Notes under the pieces: model-generated | Told to the model about the DNA's origin: nothing | What the model saw: the letters and a program-made list of their open reading frames with translations, nothing else | Database searches by the model: none | Shown: positions 27,139-34,622 of the stretch, in pieces | Numbering within the stretch: the first letter of the stretch is position 1 | Layout: each line of letters opens with the position of its first letter | NCBI GenBank assembly: GCA_028713675.1 | Contig: JAQTNV010000010.1 | Span: 12,790 to 76,789, forward strand | Direction of reading: 5' to 3' | Source: a bacterium | GTDB lineage: Bacteria > Desulfobacterota > JAPLJL01 | Length of the DNA stretch: 64,000 nt | Translations under genes and position numbers: made by a program

Positions 27139-27166
27139 CTGGATTCCTGCTTCCGCAGGAATGACG
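27139..27166. repeat. dRS3-like palindrome
   Basis: CTGGATTCCTGC-TTCC-GCAGGAATGACG, the same orientation and flanks (CTGG...GACG) as the copies at 34524 and 37489. Confidence 0.8.
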
Positions 27167-27190
27167 TCTATAAAAAGGAATCCTTCAAAA

Positions 27191-27222
27191 ATAAAAAAAT
27201 GAGGCCCGCTGATCAGCGGGCC
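27191..27222 (-). terminator. Terminator of the GcvH-like gene
   Basis: On the minus strand GGCCCGCTGATCAGCGGGCC, a perfect 20-base palindrome, is followed by TCATTTTTTT. Confidence 0.75.
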
Positions 27223-27256
27223 CGGGTAAAGCCACGGAAACCGAATCGAAATTAAT

Positions 27257-27646
27257 TTATTCTTCCTCTTCGGTAATCTCTTCCTGGTATTCGCCGTAAT
27301 CCAAAAGGGACTGGAGTTCGTTGGCGTCGGTCGGGGAAATCAGGACCAGCCAGCCTTCCTGGTAAGGGTCATCGCTGATCAGGCCGGGTTCATCCTCGAG
27401 ATTCGGGTTCACCTCCAGCACCGCCCCCGAGATGGGCGCGATCAGGTCGAAGGCTTTTTCAAAAGCCTCGATTTCTCCGAAGGGGGCGTCCTTTTCCAGT
27501 TCATCCCCTTTGACGGGAAGGTCCACCGCGGTGATCCCCGGGAATCCCTTCTTGATGAAATTGGAGACCCCGATCCGGGCGTTCTTTCCTTCGAGCCGGA
27601 CCCAGATATGATCCTCACTGAAAAGCAAATCATCCAAATCAACCAT
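27257..27646 (-). CDS. gcvH: GcvH-like lipoyl-carrier protein, orphan
   Basis: A 129-residue protein starting at the ATG 27646 with GGGGGAGG six bases upstream; an in-frame ATG at 27673 is less likely. The fold pattern is that of glycine cleavage H protein: LFSEDHIWVRLEG, ARIGVSNF, PFGEIEAFEKAFDLIAPISG, then DPYQEGWLVLI. The presumed lipoylated Lys64 lies one residue closer to the PISG turn than in typical GcvH (ESVKAAS...P.SG). No gcvT, gcvP or lipoate ligase gene lies nearby. The acidic tail EEITEEEE is unusual. It could be an H-like protein with another role, such as lipoyl relay. Confidence 0.72.
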   Translation of the reverse strand: MVDLDDLLFSEDHIWVRLEGKNARIGVSNFIKKGFPGITAVDLPVKGDELEKDAPFGEIEAFEKAFDLIAPISGAVLEVNPNLEDEPGLISDDPYQEGWLVLISPTDANELQSLLDYGEYQEEITEEEE

Positions 27647-27844
27647 ACCAAAACCTCCCCCAAGCCGATCCATTCCGGGCCTAACCCGGGTTTTCCGAAA
27701 AAAAGATTCCGGAGATTATTTACCGGTTAACAAACCCCCTTGTCAAGACCCCTCCCCGCCCGTCGAATATTTTTCCGCTCCCCGGGAGGATTTGATTGAC
27801 TATCTTCGCGCACCTGTGGCATATTTGCGGAGAGGAAAAGCGAT

Positions 27845-28603
27845 TTGATCCAAGATTATCTCACCCTGATTTCCCTGACTATCATCTCTGCGAATCCCGG
27901 GATTTCCCAGTCCGGCGGCGTCGGCGAGCTGGTGGCCCGGGCCGGGCCGGTGGTGAAATTTGTTCTCCTCCTCCTCTTTCTACTCTCGGTGGCCACCTGG
28001 GCGATCATCTTTTTCAAATACCTGCAGCTCCGGCTGGCGCGCACCCGCTCCCAGGCCTTCCTGAACATTTTCTGGGAAAAGAAGCGGCTGGAAGTGATCA
28101 TGGAGGAGACCCAGAAACTTTCCGGCTGCCCCCTGCGCGCCCTCTTCCAATCCGGTTTCTCGGAGCTGACCAAGGTCCAGAAAATCAAGAGCCGCCACCC
28201 CGAGGCCGAGTCCGAAACCGGTTTGACTCCCCCGGAAGGGGGGGGGATCGAAAATGTCGAGCGGTCCCTGCGCCGGGCTTTTACCTCGGAAACCTCCCGG
28301 CTGGAATCCTACCTGACCTTTCTGGCCACCACCGCTTCCGCCGCCCCCTTCATCGGGCTTTTCGGAACCGTCTGGGGCATTATGGACACTTTCCAGGGAA
28401 TCGGCCGATCCGGGTCAGCCTCCCTGGCCGTAGTCGCCCCCGGAATTTCCGAGGCCCTGATCGCCACCGCCTTCGGCCTCGCCGCCGCGATCCCGGCGGT
28501 CCTGGCCTACAATTATTTTGTCAACATGGTGCGCAACCTCTCGAACCAGATGGAAGGGTTTACCCAGGACTTCCTGAATATCTGCCAGAGGCACTTCATA
28601 TAA
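27845..28603 (+). CDS. tolQ: TolQ proton-channel subunit
   Basis: A 252-residue TolQ/ExbB/MotA-family inner-membrane protein starting at a TTG with GGAGAGG upstream. It has three membrane segments (about 35-55, 150-175 and 195-220), including the conserved TTASAAPFIGLFGTVWGIMDTF and the ISEALIATAFGLAAAIPAVLAYN region. With TolR it forms the proton-driven motor that energises TolA. First gene of the tol-pal cluster. Confidence 0.94.
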   Translation: MIQDYLTLISLTIISANPGISQSGGVGELVARAGPVVKFVLLLLFLLSVATWAIIFFKYLQLRLARTRSQAFLNIFWEKKRLEVIMEETQKLSGCPLRALFQSGFSELTKVQKIKSRHPEAESETGLTPPEGGGIENVERSLRRAFTSETSRLESYLTFLATTASAAPFIGLFGTVWGIMDTFQGIGRSGSASLAVVAPGISEALIATAFGLAAAIPAVLAYNYFVNMVRNLSNQMEGFTQDFLNICQRHFI

Positions 28604-28638
28604 AGTTTCGAGTTTCTAGTTTAGGGTTTCGGGTTTGT
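28604..28638. repeat. Heptamer array, 5 units, starting at the tolQ stop
   Basis: AGTTTCG, AGTTTCT, AGTTTAG, GGTTTCG, GGTTTGT. It begins the base after the TAA of tolQ (28601-28603). Confidence 0.9.
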
Positions 28639-28690
28639 TAATTGAGATTTGTTTGATAATTGGAGCTTGACAATTGGTGATTGATTAAAA

Positions 28691-29098
28691 ATGAAGATTT
28701 CCGGAAAAGAATATAAAAGCCTGGCCGAGATCAATGTCACCCCCATGGTGGACGTAATGCTGGTCCTCCTGATCATTTTCATCGTCGCCGCCCCGCTCCT
28801 GGAACAGGGGATGGGGGTCTCCCTGCCCCAGGCCGAGGCCCCGGCGGTGGAAATCAAAAACGAGGACCTGATCATCAGCATCGGTAAGAACCGGGTGGTC
28901 ATGATCGGAAACGCGGCGGTACCCCTCGCGGAACTGGGAAAAAAACTCAAGCTGATCGGGGAGCAGACCGGCAAGAAACAGATCTTCCTGCGCGCCGACC
29001 GGGACGTTCCTTACGGCCTGGTCGTTAAGGTCATGTCCGATATCAAGGGAGCCGGTTTTCCCGACCTGGGGATCGTGACCGAACCGCCGGAGAAATAA
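28691..29098 (+). CDS. tolR: TolR/ExbD-family protein
   Basis: A 135-residue protein with one membrane helix. INVTPMVDVMLVLLIIFIVAA contains the conserved Asp of the proton path, followed by a periplasmic domain ending in the usual ADRDVPYGLVVKVMSDIKGAG block. It is the partner of TolQ, 87 bp downstream. Confidence 0.95.
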   Translation: MKISGKEYKSLAEINVTPMVDVMLVLLIIFIVAAPLLEQGMGVSLPQAEAPAVEIKNEDLIISIGKNRVVMIGNAAVPLAELGKKLKLIGEQTGKKQIFLRADRDVPYGLVVKVMSDIKGAGFPDLGIVTEPPEK

Positions 29099-29205
29099 AA
29101 CATCAAACTGAAGTTGGTAGGTTCACCGTTCCCATTCGCAGGGCTCAGGGCAAGCAAGGTTCAAAGGTTGAATACGGAAAAATCCAAAGGCAAAGTCCGG
29201 AAACA

Positions 29206-29240
29206 CCTTAACCTTGAACTCTGGACTTTGAACCCTGAAC
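29206..29240. repeat. Heptamer array, 5 units
   Basis: CCTTAAC, CTTGAAC, TCTGGAC, TTTGAAC, CCTGAAC, between tolR and tolA. A weaker similar stretch precedes it near 29154. Confidence 0.8.
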
Positions 29241-29268
29241 CTGGATACCTACAAAGTAGAAGTAAGAA

Positions 29269-30081
29269 ATGACGTATTTACAAGCGGAAGCCTTTTCCCT
29301 GAAAAAAGCCCTGACCATTTCCCTCCTGATTCATTTCCTGGTCATTTTATACATCGTGTTCGAGCCCCGGCTTTTTCCTTCCCCCGCCATCCCCCTGATC
29401 CCGGTCTACCGGGTCAACCTGGTTTCCCTCCCGGCCCCTCCCGCGCCCGAGGTGGTCACGCCGTCGCCGACGGTTGAGGCTCCCGCGCCTGTTCCCCCGG
29501 CCCCGCCCGTCCAGGCGGCACCCCCGGTCAAGGCCGCCCCGCCCGTCCAGGCCGCACCCCCGGTCAAGGCCAGTCCCAAACTTCATTCCCAGGCCGTGAA
29601 AAAATCCCCGGCCTCAACCCGGCCGGCGAAAAAAACCGCGGCCGCTAAAACCGCGGCCGCCAAAGCCAAAGATTCCTTCGCAAAATCCCTGGACCACAGC
29701 CGGGAGCTGGGCCAGGCGATCGCCTCGATCAAGAAAAACCTGATCGAAAAGATCGAGTCCCAGACGGAATCGGACCTGGTGGTTCTGAATCCCAGCGCCG
29801 GATCGGAAAATTCCGACCCGGAGTTTCAGCGCTATCTCGAGGGGGTCTCCCGGAAAATCAAATCCGCCTGGGCCTATCCAGCGGCCAAGCCCCGGCAGCA
29901 GCTGATCGTGAGCATCAAGATCCGCGCGGATGGTCAGGTCACGGACGCCAAGATTGAAAAAAGCTCCCTGGACCAGGCCTACGACGCCTCGGCCCTCCGG
30001 GCCCTGCAGAAGGCCAATCCGCTGCCGCCCCTGCCCTCGCTTCGCTATGGACGAATCCTGGAAATCGGGTTACGTTTTTGA
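29269..30081 (+). CDS. tolA: TolA/TonB-type envelope-spanning protein
   Basis: A 270-residue protein with an N-terminal membrane helix (ALTISLLIHFLVILYIVF), a Pro/Ala-rich linker containing repeated APPV(Q/K)A units, a Lys/Ala-rich helix and a C-terminal TonB-like domain (about 185-270; KIKSAWAYPA, VSIKIRADGQVTDAKIEKSS). It transmits TolQR energy to TolB and Pal. The linker is shorter than in E. coli TolA. Confidence 0.88.
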   Translation: MTYLQAEAFSLKKALTISLLIHFLVILYIVFEPRLFPSPAIPLIPVYRVNLVSLPAPPAPEVVTPSPTVEAPAPVPPAPPVQAAPPVKAAPPVQAAPPVKASPKLHSQAVKKSPASTRPAKKTAAAKTAAAKAKDSFAKSLDHSRELGQAIASIKKNLIEKIESQTESDLVVLNPSAGSENSDPEFQRYLEGVSRKIKSAWAYPAAKPRQQLIVSIKIRADGQVTDAKIEKSSLDQAYDASALRALQKANPLPPLPSLRYGRILEIGLRF

Positions 30082-30254
30082 AAGAAGGTGTTACATGCAG
30101 CAATTTAAGCCTTCGATATTACAGGAAAAAATGAAAAGCTCTAACATCATCAAACCCTTTGGAGTACATTAGCTTGCTGATGCGATGCGTCCCGCCAGTG
30201 GCGGGAGGCACTCTAAAAATACTATTATGGATTGCAATAGTTTTCTGATACTCT

Positions 30255-30277
30255 GCAAAAGCAAGCTTTTGCGCTCC
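30255..30277 (-). repeat. GGAG-headed hairpin
   Basis: On the minus strand GGAG is followed by CGCAAAAGC-TTGC-TTTTGC. The related copy at 36121 has GGAG, CGCATCAGC-TTGC-TGATGC. It sits in the 255-bp gap between tolA and tolB. Confidence 0.7.
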
Positions 30278-30336
30278 ATAAAGATATATCTGATAAGAAT
30301 ATTTGTAACACCCTCTAAAAACCAAAGGAGGAGATA

Positions 30337-31686
30337 ATGGAAAACCGATCAAATTCTCTCCCGACGAACCCCAAACGGAATCTCCGGAAACTTCCCGGGT
30401 TATTCCTTTTGGCTGCTCTGTTTATCCTCGGGCCACTGATTCTGGCCTCCGTGGCGGAAAAGGTCTACATCGATATCGGAAGCCCGGGAGCCAAAAAGTT
30501 CCCGATCGCCATTCCCGCCCCGGCTCCGACCGCCGGCGCCCCCGCGGCCCTGGCGGGGAAGATCGCCTCGACCCTGAAATTCGATCTCGAGCTTTCCGGC
30601 CTCTTCAAGATTCTTCCTCCCGAGTCCTACCTGAAACCGGGGCTCCCCTCGGGGGCCGAGGATTTCGCCTCCTGGCGCACAATCGGGGCGGAGGGCCTGG
30701 TCCGGGTTAAATATGCCCAGAAGGACCAGAAGCTCTCCATTACCGCCGAGATCTACGATCCGGTCCAGGGCATTTCCCTCTCCGGAAAGGTTTTTACCGG
30801 CAGCCCCGAGAGCTGCGCGGCCCTCACCCACCAGCTCGCCAACGAGGTGGTGCGGGCCTTTACCGGCACCCCCGGCCTCTTCGGCAGCCGGATCGCCTAT
30901 GAATCCAACCGGAGCGGGCGCAAGGAAATCTTCATTTCCGATCTCGATCAGACCCACGAGCTGCAGATCACCAGCAATCGCCGGCTGAATTTGAGCCCGG
31001 CCTGGTCCCCGGACGGCTCGCAGATCCTTTACACCTCCTATCTCAAACGCAACCCCGACCTGTACCGCTACGACCTCCGGTCCGGCAAATCGGAAAGCGT
31101 CGCCCACTTCCCGGGCCTGAACCTGGGGCCGGTCTTCTCCCCGTCGGGAAAAGAGCTCGCCCTGACCCTTTCCCGGGATAACGACGCGGAAATCTACGTG
31201 CAGAACCTGGCCAGCAAGGAAATGACCCGCCTGACCAACAACCAGGTGATCGACGTGCAGCCCTCCTATTCCCCCGACGGGAAGAAAATCGCCTTTACCA
31301 GCTCCCGGGCGGGCTCGCCCCAGATTTACGTCATGGATTCCGACGGGAAAAACGCCGTCCGGCTGACCTTCCAGGGCTCCTACAACTGCTCCCCGGCCTG
31401 GTCCCCGCGGGGCGACCGGATCGCCTACACCCGCCAGGAAAATAACCGCTTCTCGCTCTTTACCATCAAACCCGACGGCACGGAGGACACCCTCCTGGTG
31501 GGGGACGCGGGCAGCAACGAAGACCCGGCTTGGTCCCCGGATGGGCGCCTGATCGCTTTCTCCACGAACCGCACCGGCGACTATGACATCTGGGTGGTGA
31601 ATTTCGACGGCAGCACCCCCCGGGCGCTGATCACCCGGAAGGGATCGAACGAAACCGCGCCGGCGTGGTCCGCGGTCGCTCCCTGA
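30337..31686 (+). CDS. tolB: TolB beta-propeller protein
   Basis: A 449-residue TolB, starting at an ATG preceded by AAAGGAGGAG. It has an N-terminal export signal (about residues 20-42), an N-terminal alpha/beta domain and a six-blade propeller: PAWSPDGSQILYTS, PVFSPSGKELALT, PSYSPDGKKIAFTS, PAWSPRGDRIAYTR, PAWSPDGRLIAFST. It is the periplasmic partner of Pal and TolA. Confidence 0.95.
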   Translation: MENRSNSLPTNPKRNLRKLPGLFLLAALFILGPLILASVAEKVYIDIGSPGAKKFPIAIPAPAPTAGAPAALAGKIASTLKFDLELSGLFKILPPESYLKPGLPSGAEDFASWRTIGAEGLVRVKYAQKDQKLSITAEIYDPVQGISLSGKVFTGSPESCAALTHQLANEVVRAFTGTPGLFGSRIAYESNRSGRKEIFISDLDQTHELQITSNRRLNLSPAWSPDGSQILYTSYLKRNPDLYRYDLRSGKSESVAHFPGLNLGPVFSPSGKELALTLSRDNDAEIYVQNLASKEMTRLTNNQVIDVQPSYSPDGKKIAFTSSRAGSPQIYVMDSDGKNAVRLTFQGSYNCSPAWSPRGDRIAYTRQENNRFSLFTIKPDGTEDTLLVGDAGSNEDPAWSPDGRLIAFSTNRTGDYDIWVVNFDGSTPRALITRKGSNETAPAWSAVAP

Positions 31687-31785
31687 ACGGGTCCCGAAAA
31701 TGATTGTCAATATATGTTAAGATGAAAAAGAGGAAGCATTATGACTGAAGAAAACCAGAAAGATAAAGTAAAAAAGGAGGGTGGG

Positions 31786-32688
31786 ATGAATTTGTTCCAA
31801 AAGAGAATGTTTGGATCTCTTTTAGTTACCCTGGGAGTCGCGGCGCTGGTAATCCTCTCCGCCTGCGCCAAGCCCCCGATCAAGGAAATCGCCACCGCCG
31901 AAGCGGCCCTGGAAAAGGCGCGCACGGCCGAGGCCCCCACCTACGCCCCGGAAACTTTCAAGAGCGCCGAGGACATCCTCGCCCAGGCCAAGACCGAGAT
32001 GCAGAAAAAGAAATACAAACCGGCCAAGAAAGACGCCATCAACGCCCGGCTCCTGGCCGAGCGGGCCCTGGATGAGGCCGTCAAGAACAAGGCCGCCCAG
32101 GAGGCCGTACAGCCCAAAGCCCCCGGTCTGACCGAGGAGGAAAAAGCCGCCGGCCCCACTGTCCAGCCGCAGGAAATCTCGGTGGCCGAGCTCCAGAAAC
32201 AGCAGACCGGGACCGGCTCCCTGGATGAAGGAATGAAGATTTCGTCCCTGGAAGCTGTCCATTTCAATTTCGACGATTTCAGCCTCTCTGAAGAAGCCCG
32301 CCAGACCCTGGCCAAGAACGCGGAATGGTTGAAAAAATACAATGTCGTGATCCAGATCGAAGGCCACTGCGACGAGCGCGGCGCCAACGAATACAACCTC
32401 GCCCTGGGCGAGAAAAGGGCCAAGACCGCCCGCGATTACCTGGTGGCTCTCGGCATTGACGCTTCCCGGCTGACGATCATCAGTTACGGGGAAGAAATCC
32501 CGGTCGACCCCGGCAGCAGCGAAGCCGCCTGGGCCAAGAACCGGCGGGCCGAATTCATTGTCACAAAAATGAACGACAAGCAGCCGGAGACCGGTGTCAA
32601 ACAGCCGGAAACCGGCATCAAGCAGCCGGAGGCCGGGATTACACAGCCGGAAACCGGCATTAAGCAGCCGGAAACCGGCAGCAAGTAG
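31786..32688 (+). CDS. pal: Pal: peptidoglycan-associated OmpA-family lipoprotein
   Basis: I place the start at the ATG at 31786, after AAAAAGGAGG; the ATG at 31741 would add 15 charged residues before the signal. The lipobox ILSAC gives lipidated Cys27. The coiled-coil-like middle is followed by an OmpA domain (about 165-272) with FNFDDFSLSEEA and GHCDERGANEYNLALGEKRA, which binds peptidoglycan. After the usual end (RRAEFIVTK) it carries five heptapeptide repeats of QPETG type. Confidence 0.93.
   Translation: MNLFQKRMFGSLLVTLGVAALVILSACAKPPIKEIATAEAALEKARTAEAPTYAPETFKSAEDILAQAKTEMQKKKYKPAKKDAINARLLAERALDEAVKNKAAQEAVQPKAPGLTEEEKAAGPTVQPQEISVAELQKQQTGTGSLDEGMKISSLEAVHFNFDDFSLSEEARQTLAKNAEWLKKYNVVIQIEGHCDERGANEYNLALGEKRAKTARDYLVALGIDASRLTIISYGEEIPVDPGSSEAAWAKNRRAEFIVTKMNDKQPETGVKQPETGIKQPEAGITQPETGIKQPETGSK
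32577..32685 (+). repeat. 21-bp tandem repeat at the end of pal
   Basis: Five in-frame 21-bp units encode K-QPETG-V, K-QPETG-I, K-QPEAG-I, T-QPETG-I and K-QPETG-S. The tract forms a short hydrophilic tail after the OmpA domain; 21 is three times the 7-bp period seen between genes. Confidence 0.85.
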
Positions 32689-32696
32689 AAAGAAAC

Positions 32697-32731
32697 CAGT
32701 TTCTAGTTTCGAGTTTCGGGTTTCGAGTTTG
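32697..32731. repeat. Heptamer array, 5 units, after pal
   Basis: CAGTTTC, TAGTTTC, GAGTTTC, GGGTTTC, GAGTTTG, starting nine bases after the pal stop. Confidence 0.88.
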
Positions 32732-32850
32732 AAATTCTCGGAATTTTTTACGGAATGTCATTTCTGCGAACATGTCCGACGACCTGTCCTCCGAAGCCTT
32801 GGCGTAGGAGGGAGCCTTGGCGAAGTCGGAAGCAGGAATCCAGGGGTTTT

Positions 32851-33705
32851 ATGAAGATTTCTTTTCGCTTTCTTCTTTTCACTCTTTGCTCCCTGCTCCC
32901 TGCCCTTTGTCTATTCCCCGGCTGTCTGCTCCTGACCAGTAACGACGGCATCGTCATCTCCGCCCGGCTGGATACCCTCGAGTCCAAGGTCAACCGGCTG
33001 GACCAGGACCTGCCCCGGCTCAAGGCCCAGAGCGAAGCCAACCAGAAGGAGCTCGAGCGGCTCACCCGCCAGCAGGCCGACCTGCTGAACCAGATCGAGC
33101 AGATCAAGCAGACCATCCTCTCCCTCGGGGGAAAATTCGAGGAAGGGGAATCCCTGTTTGCCCGGCTGAAAACCCTGGAAGGGGAAGTCCAGGAACAGGC
33201 CGCCCAGGTCAAGCTGCATGCCGACCGGGCCCGGGAGCAGAACGACCGCCTGGCCAAGTTGGAAGGGATCATTTCCCCGGGCGGGCAGGTAGACGCCCAG
33301 AAACTGACCCCGAAATGGGCCAACGAGGAAGCCGGCTACCGGGAAGCCTACTCGAATTATCAGGGGAAAAAATACGATCTGGCCCGGGCCAAGTTTGAAA
33401 AGCTCATCGAGCTTTACCCCGGAGGCCAGTTCTCCGAAAGCGCCCGTTATTGGATCGGGGAATGTTACTTCAACCTCAAGGATTACGAGCGGGCTCTACT
33501 GAGTTTCAACGAAGTGATCGAGAAGTATCCGAAAAGCGACAAGGTCCCCGGCGCTTATCTGAAACTGGGGCTTTCCTTCCTCGAGCTTGGCCAGCAGAAG
33601 GAAGCCCAGATGGCCTTCGAAACCCTGCTTTCCAAGTTTCCCAAATCCGACGCCGCCAAAACCGCCAAGGAAAAGCTGAAAAAAATGAGGAAGAAGGGAA
33701 AGTGA
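32851..33705 (+). CDS. cpoB: CpoB (YbgF) cell-division coordinator of the Tol-Pal system
   Basis: I start at the ATG 32851 (284 residues); the open frame extends upstream through repeat sequence but without a sensible N-terminus. The signal peptide MKISFRFLLFTLCSLLPALC ends near LFPGC, possibly lipidated. Residues about 35-120 form a coiled coil (trimerisation), and the C-terminal half contains three TPRs (YREAYSNYQGKKYDLARAKF, ARYWIGECYFNLKDYERAL, YLKLGLSFLELGQQKEA). The DNA for the signal peptide is an 8-unit heptamer array. Confidence 0.92.
   Translation: MKISFRFLLFTLCSLLPALCLFPGCLLLTSNDGIVISARLDTLESKVNRLDQDLPRLKAQSEANQKELERLTRQQADLLNQIEQIKQTILSLGGKFEEGESLFARLKTLEGEVQEQAAQVKLHADRAREQNDRLAKLEGIISPGGQVDAQKLTPKWANEEAGYREAYSNYQGKKYDLARAKFEKLIELYPGGQFSESARYWIGECYFNLKDYERALLSFNEVIEKYPKSDKVPGAYLKLGLSFLELGQQKEAQMAFETLLSKFPKSDAAKTAKEKLKKMRKKGK
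32862..32917 (+). repeat. Heptamer array, 8 units, encoding a signal peptide
   Basis: TTTTCGC, TTTCTTC, TTTTCAC, TCTTTGC, TCCCTGC, TCCCTGC, CCTTTGT, CTATTCC. It starts in codon 4 of cpoB and supplies the hydrophobic core. Its unit resembles the arrays at 1157 and 39707. Confidence 0.85.
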
Positions 33706-33717
33706 TCAACTGTTTAA

Positions 33718-33890
33718 GGTAGGTGGTAGGTAGCAGGTGGTAGGTGGTAGGTGGTAGGTGGTAGGTGGTAGGTGGTAGGTGATAGGTGGTAGGTAGTAGG
33801 TAGTAGGTAGTAGGTAGTAGGTAGTAGGTAGTAGGTAGTAGGTAGTAGGTAGTAGGTAGTAGGTAGTAGGTAGTAGGTAGTAGGTAGTAG
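33718..33890. repeat. Long heptamer array, 24 units
   Basis: It starts 13 bases after the cpoB stop. Early units are GGTAGGT with variants AGCAGGT and GATAGGT; later units are all AGTAGGT. There are 24 complete 7-bp steps with no phase slip, ending in a partial AGTAG. The switch from GGTAGGT to AGTAGGT near 33792 suggests two expansions. Confidence 0.95.
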
Positions 33891-33935
33891 ACCCCCGGAA
33901 ACCGATTTAACTCTTTTTTAAAATTCCATTTAAAT

Positions 33936-34421
33936 TTAATGACCCAGTGAAAATCCTAATATTTTGCCATTAGTACGATCTATAAATACAAAACCATTAA
34001 ACGCACCTGGAATAGGAGGAAATACTTTTAATTGAAAATAAATTGCCCAATAATTCTTCCCTCCTAAATGCATTTCTTGAATATTTGGTGAAAGCCAAAT
34101 CCTTGGATTTCTATATACTTCGTCGTTCCATCTAGTATTATTGTCATCTGCTTTTATTCCAACTGTTTCTTTACCCCAAGATGGATCGTTTGTCTTTTTT
34201 ATCAAACCAGCTCTAGCAATTTTTATCGCTTCCGACAAAGTGATGTTCGTTGTTTTCCCGGAAGGATAAGAAAATTCTATCGATTTTATAGGAGAAGGAT
34301 TCTTCTCCGCCTTTGAAGCTTCAGGAGTATGACTGGGAGAGCAATTCAAACATACCAGGAAGGTACAAACAACCCATAGTGAACAAACAACTCGCATAGA
34401 GGTATTATAAATCATTTTCAA
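33936..34421 (-). CDS. AT-rich hypothetical lipoprotein
   Basis: A 161-residue protein, perhaps starting at the internal Met (MRVVCSLWVV) eight residues in. A hydrophobic N-terminus ends at CLNCSPSH, suggesting export and possible lipidation. The rest (LSEAIKIARAGLIKK, WLSPNIQEMHLGGKNYWAIYFQLK, NGFVFIDRTNGKILGFSLGH) recalls a small PepSY-like fold, but I do not recognise the family with confidence. It is visibly richer in A and T than all neighbours and flanked by repeats, so it was probably acquired. Confidence 0.65.
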   Translation of the reverse strand: MKMIYNTSMRVVCSLWVVCTFLVCLNCSPSHTPEASKAEKNPSPIKSIEFSYPSGKTTNITLSEAIKIARAGLIKKTNDPSWGKETVGIKADDNNTRWNDEVYRNPRIWLSPNIQEMHLGGKNYWAIYFQLKVFPPIPGAFNGFVFIDRTNGKILGFSLGH

Positions 34422-34523
34422 CTTGATAATTCCTCGCGGCTGCGGGGTTGCCTTATTCCGTCATTCCGGGCTTGACTAAGCCTGCCCCGGACCTGATCCG
34501 GGGGAATCCAGTATTTTTTCCGC

Positions 34524-34550
34524 CTGGATTCCTGCTTCCGCAGGAATGAC
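34524..34550. repeat. dRS3-like palindrome
   Basis: CTGGATTCCTGC-TTCC-GCAGGAATGAC, identical in its core to the copy at 27139. Confidence 0.8.
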
Positions 34551-34622
34551 AACAGACAAAATAAAGGTTTAATAAATTAGATACCCCGCGGCTTTCCACG
34601 GGAAGATTAATTCGGATGTGGA

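Larger units (their letters stand above)
26875..27256. other. Regulatory gap between gcvH-like gene and nrdJ
   Basis: It contains the paired NrdR boxes near nrdJ, a dRS3-like palindrome at 27139 and the gcvH terminator at 27191-27222. I looked for a cobalamin riboswitch upstream of nrdJ and found no B12-box-like sequence. Confidence 0.65.

Noticed and set aside
26875-27256. Cobalamin riboswitch upstream of nrdJ
   Set aside because: No B12-box-like sequence was found; the upstream region is explained by NrdR boxes.
27674-27844. tRNA gene before tolQ
   Set aside because: No cloverleaf could be drawn; no tRNA or rRNA gene was found in the window.
30095-30172. A 25-residue frame between tolA and tolB with a fair ribosome site
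   Set aside because: No family features, and its end lies in repeat sequence. Too weak to list.
33718-33890. CRISPR-like array
   Set aside because: Units are 7 bp without spacers and there are no cas genes.
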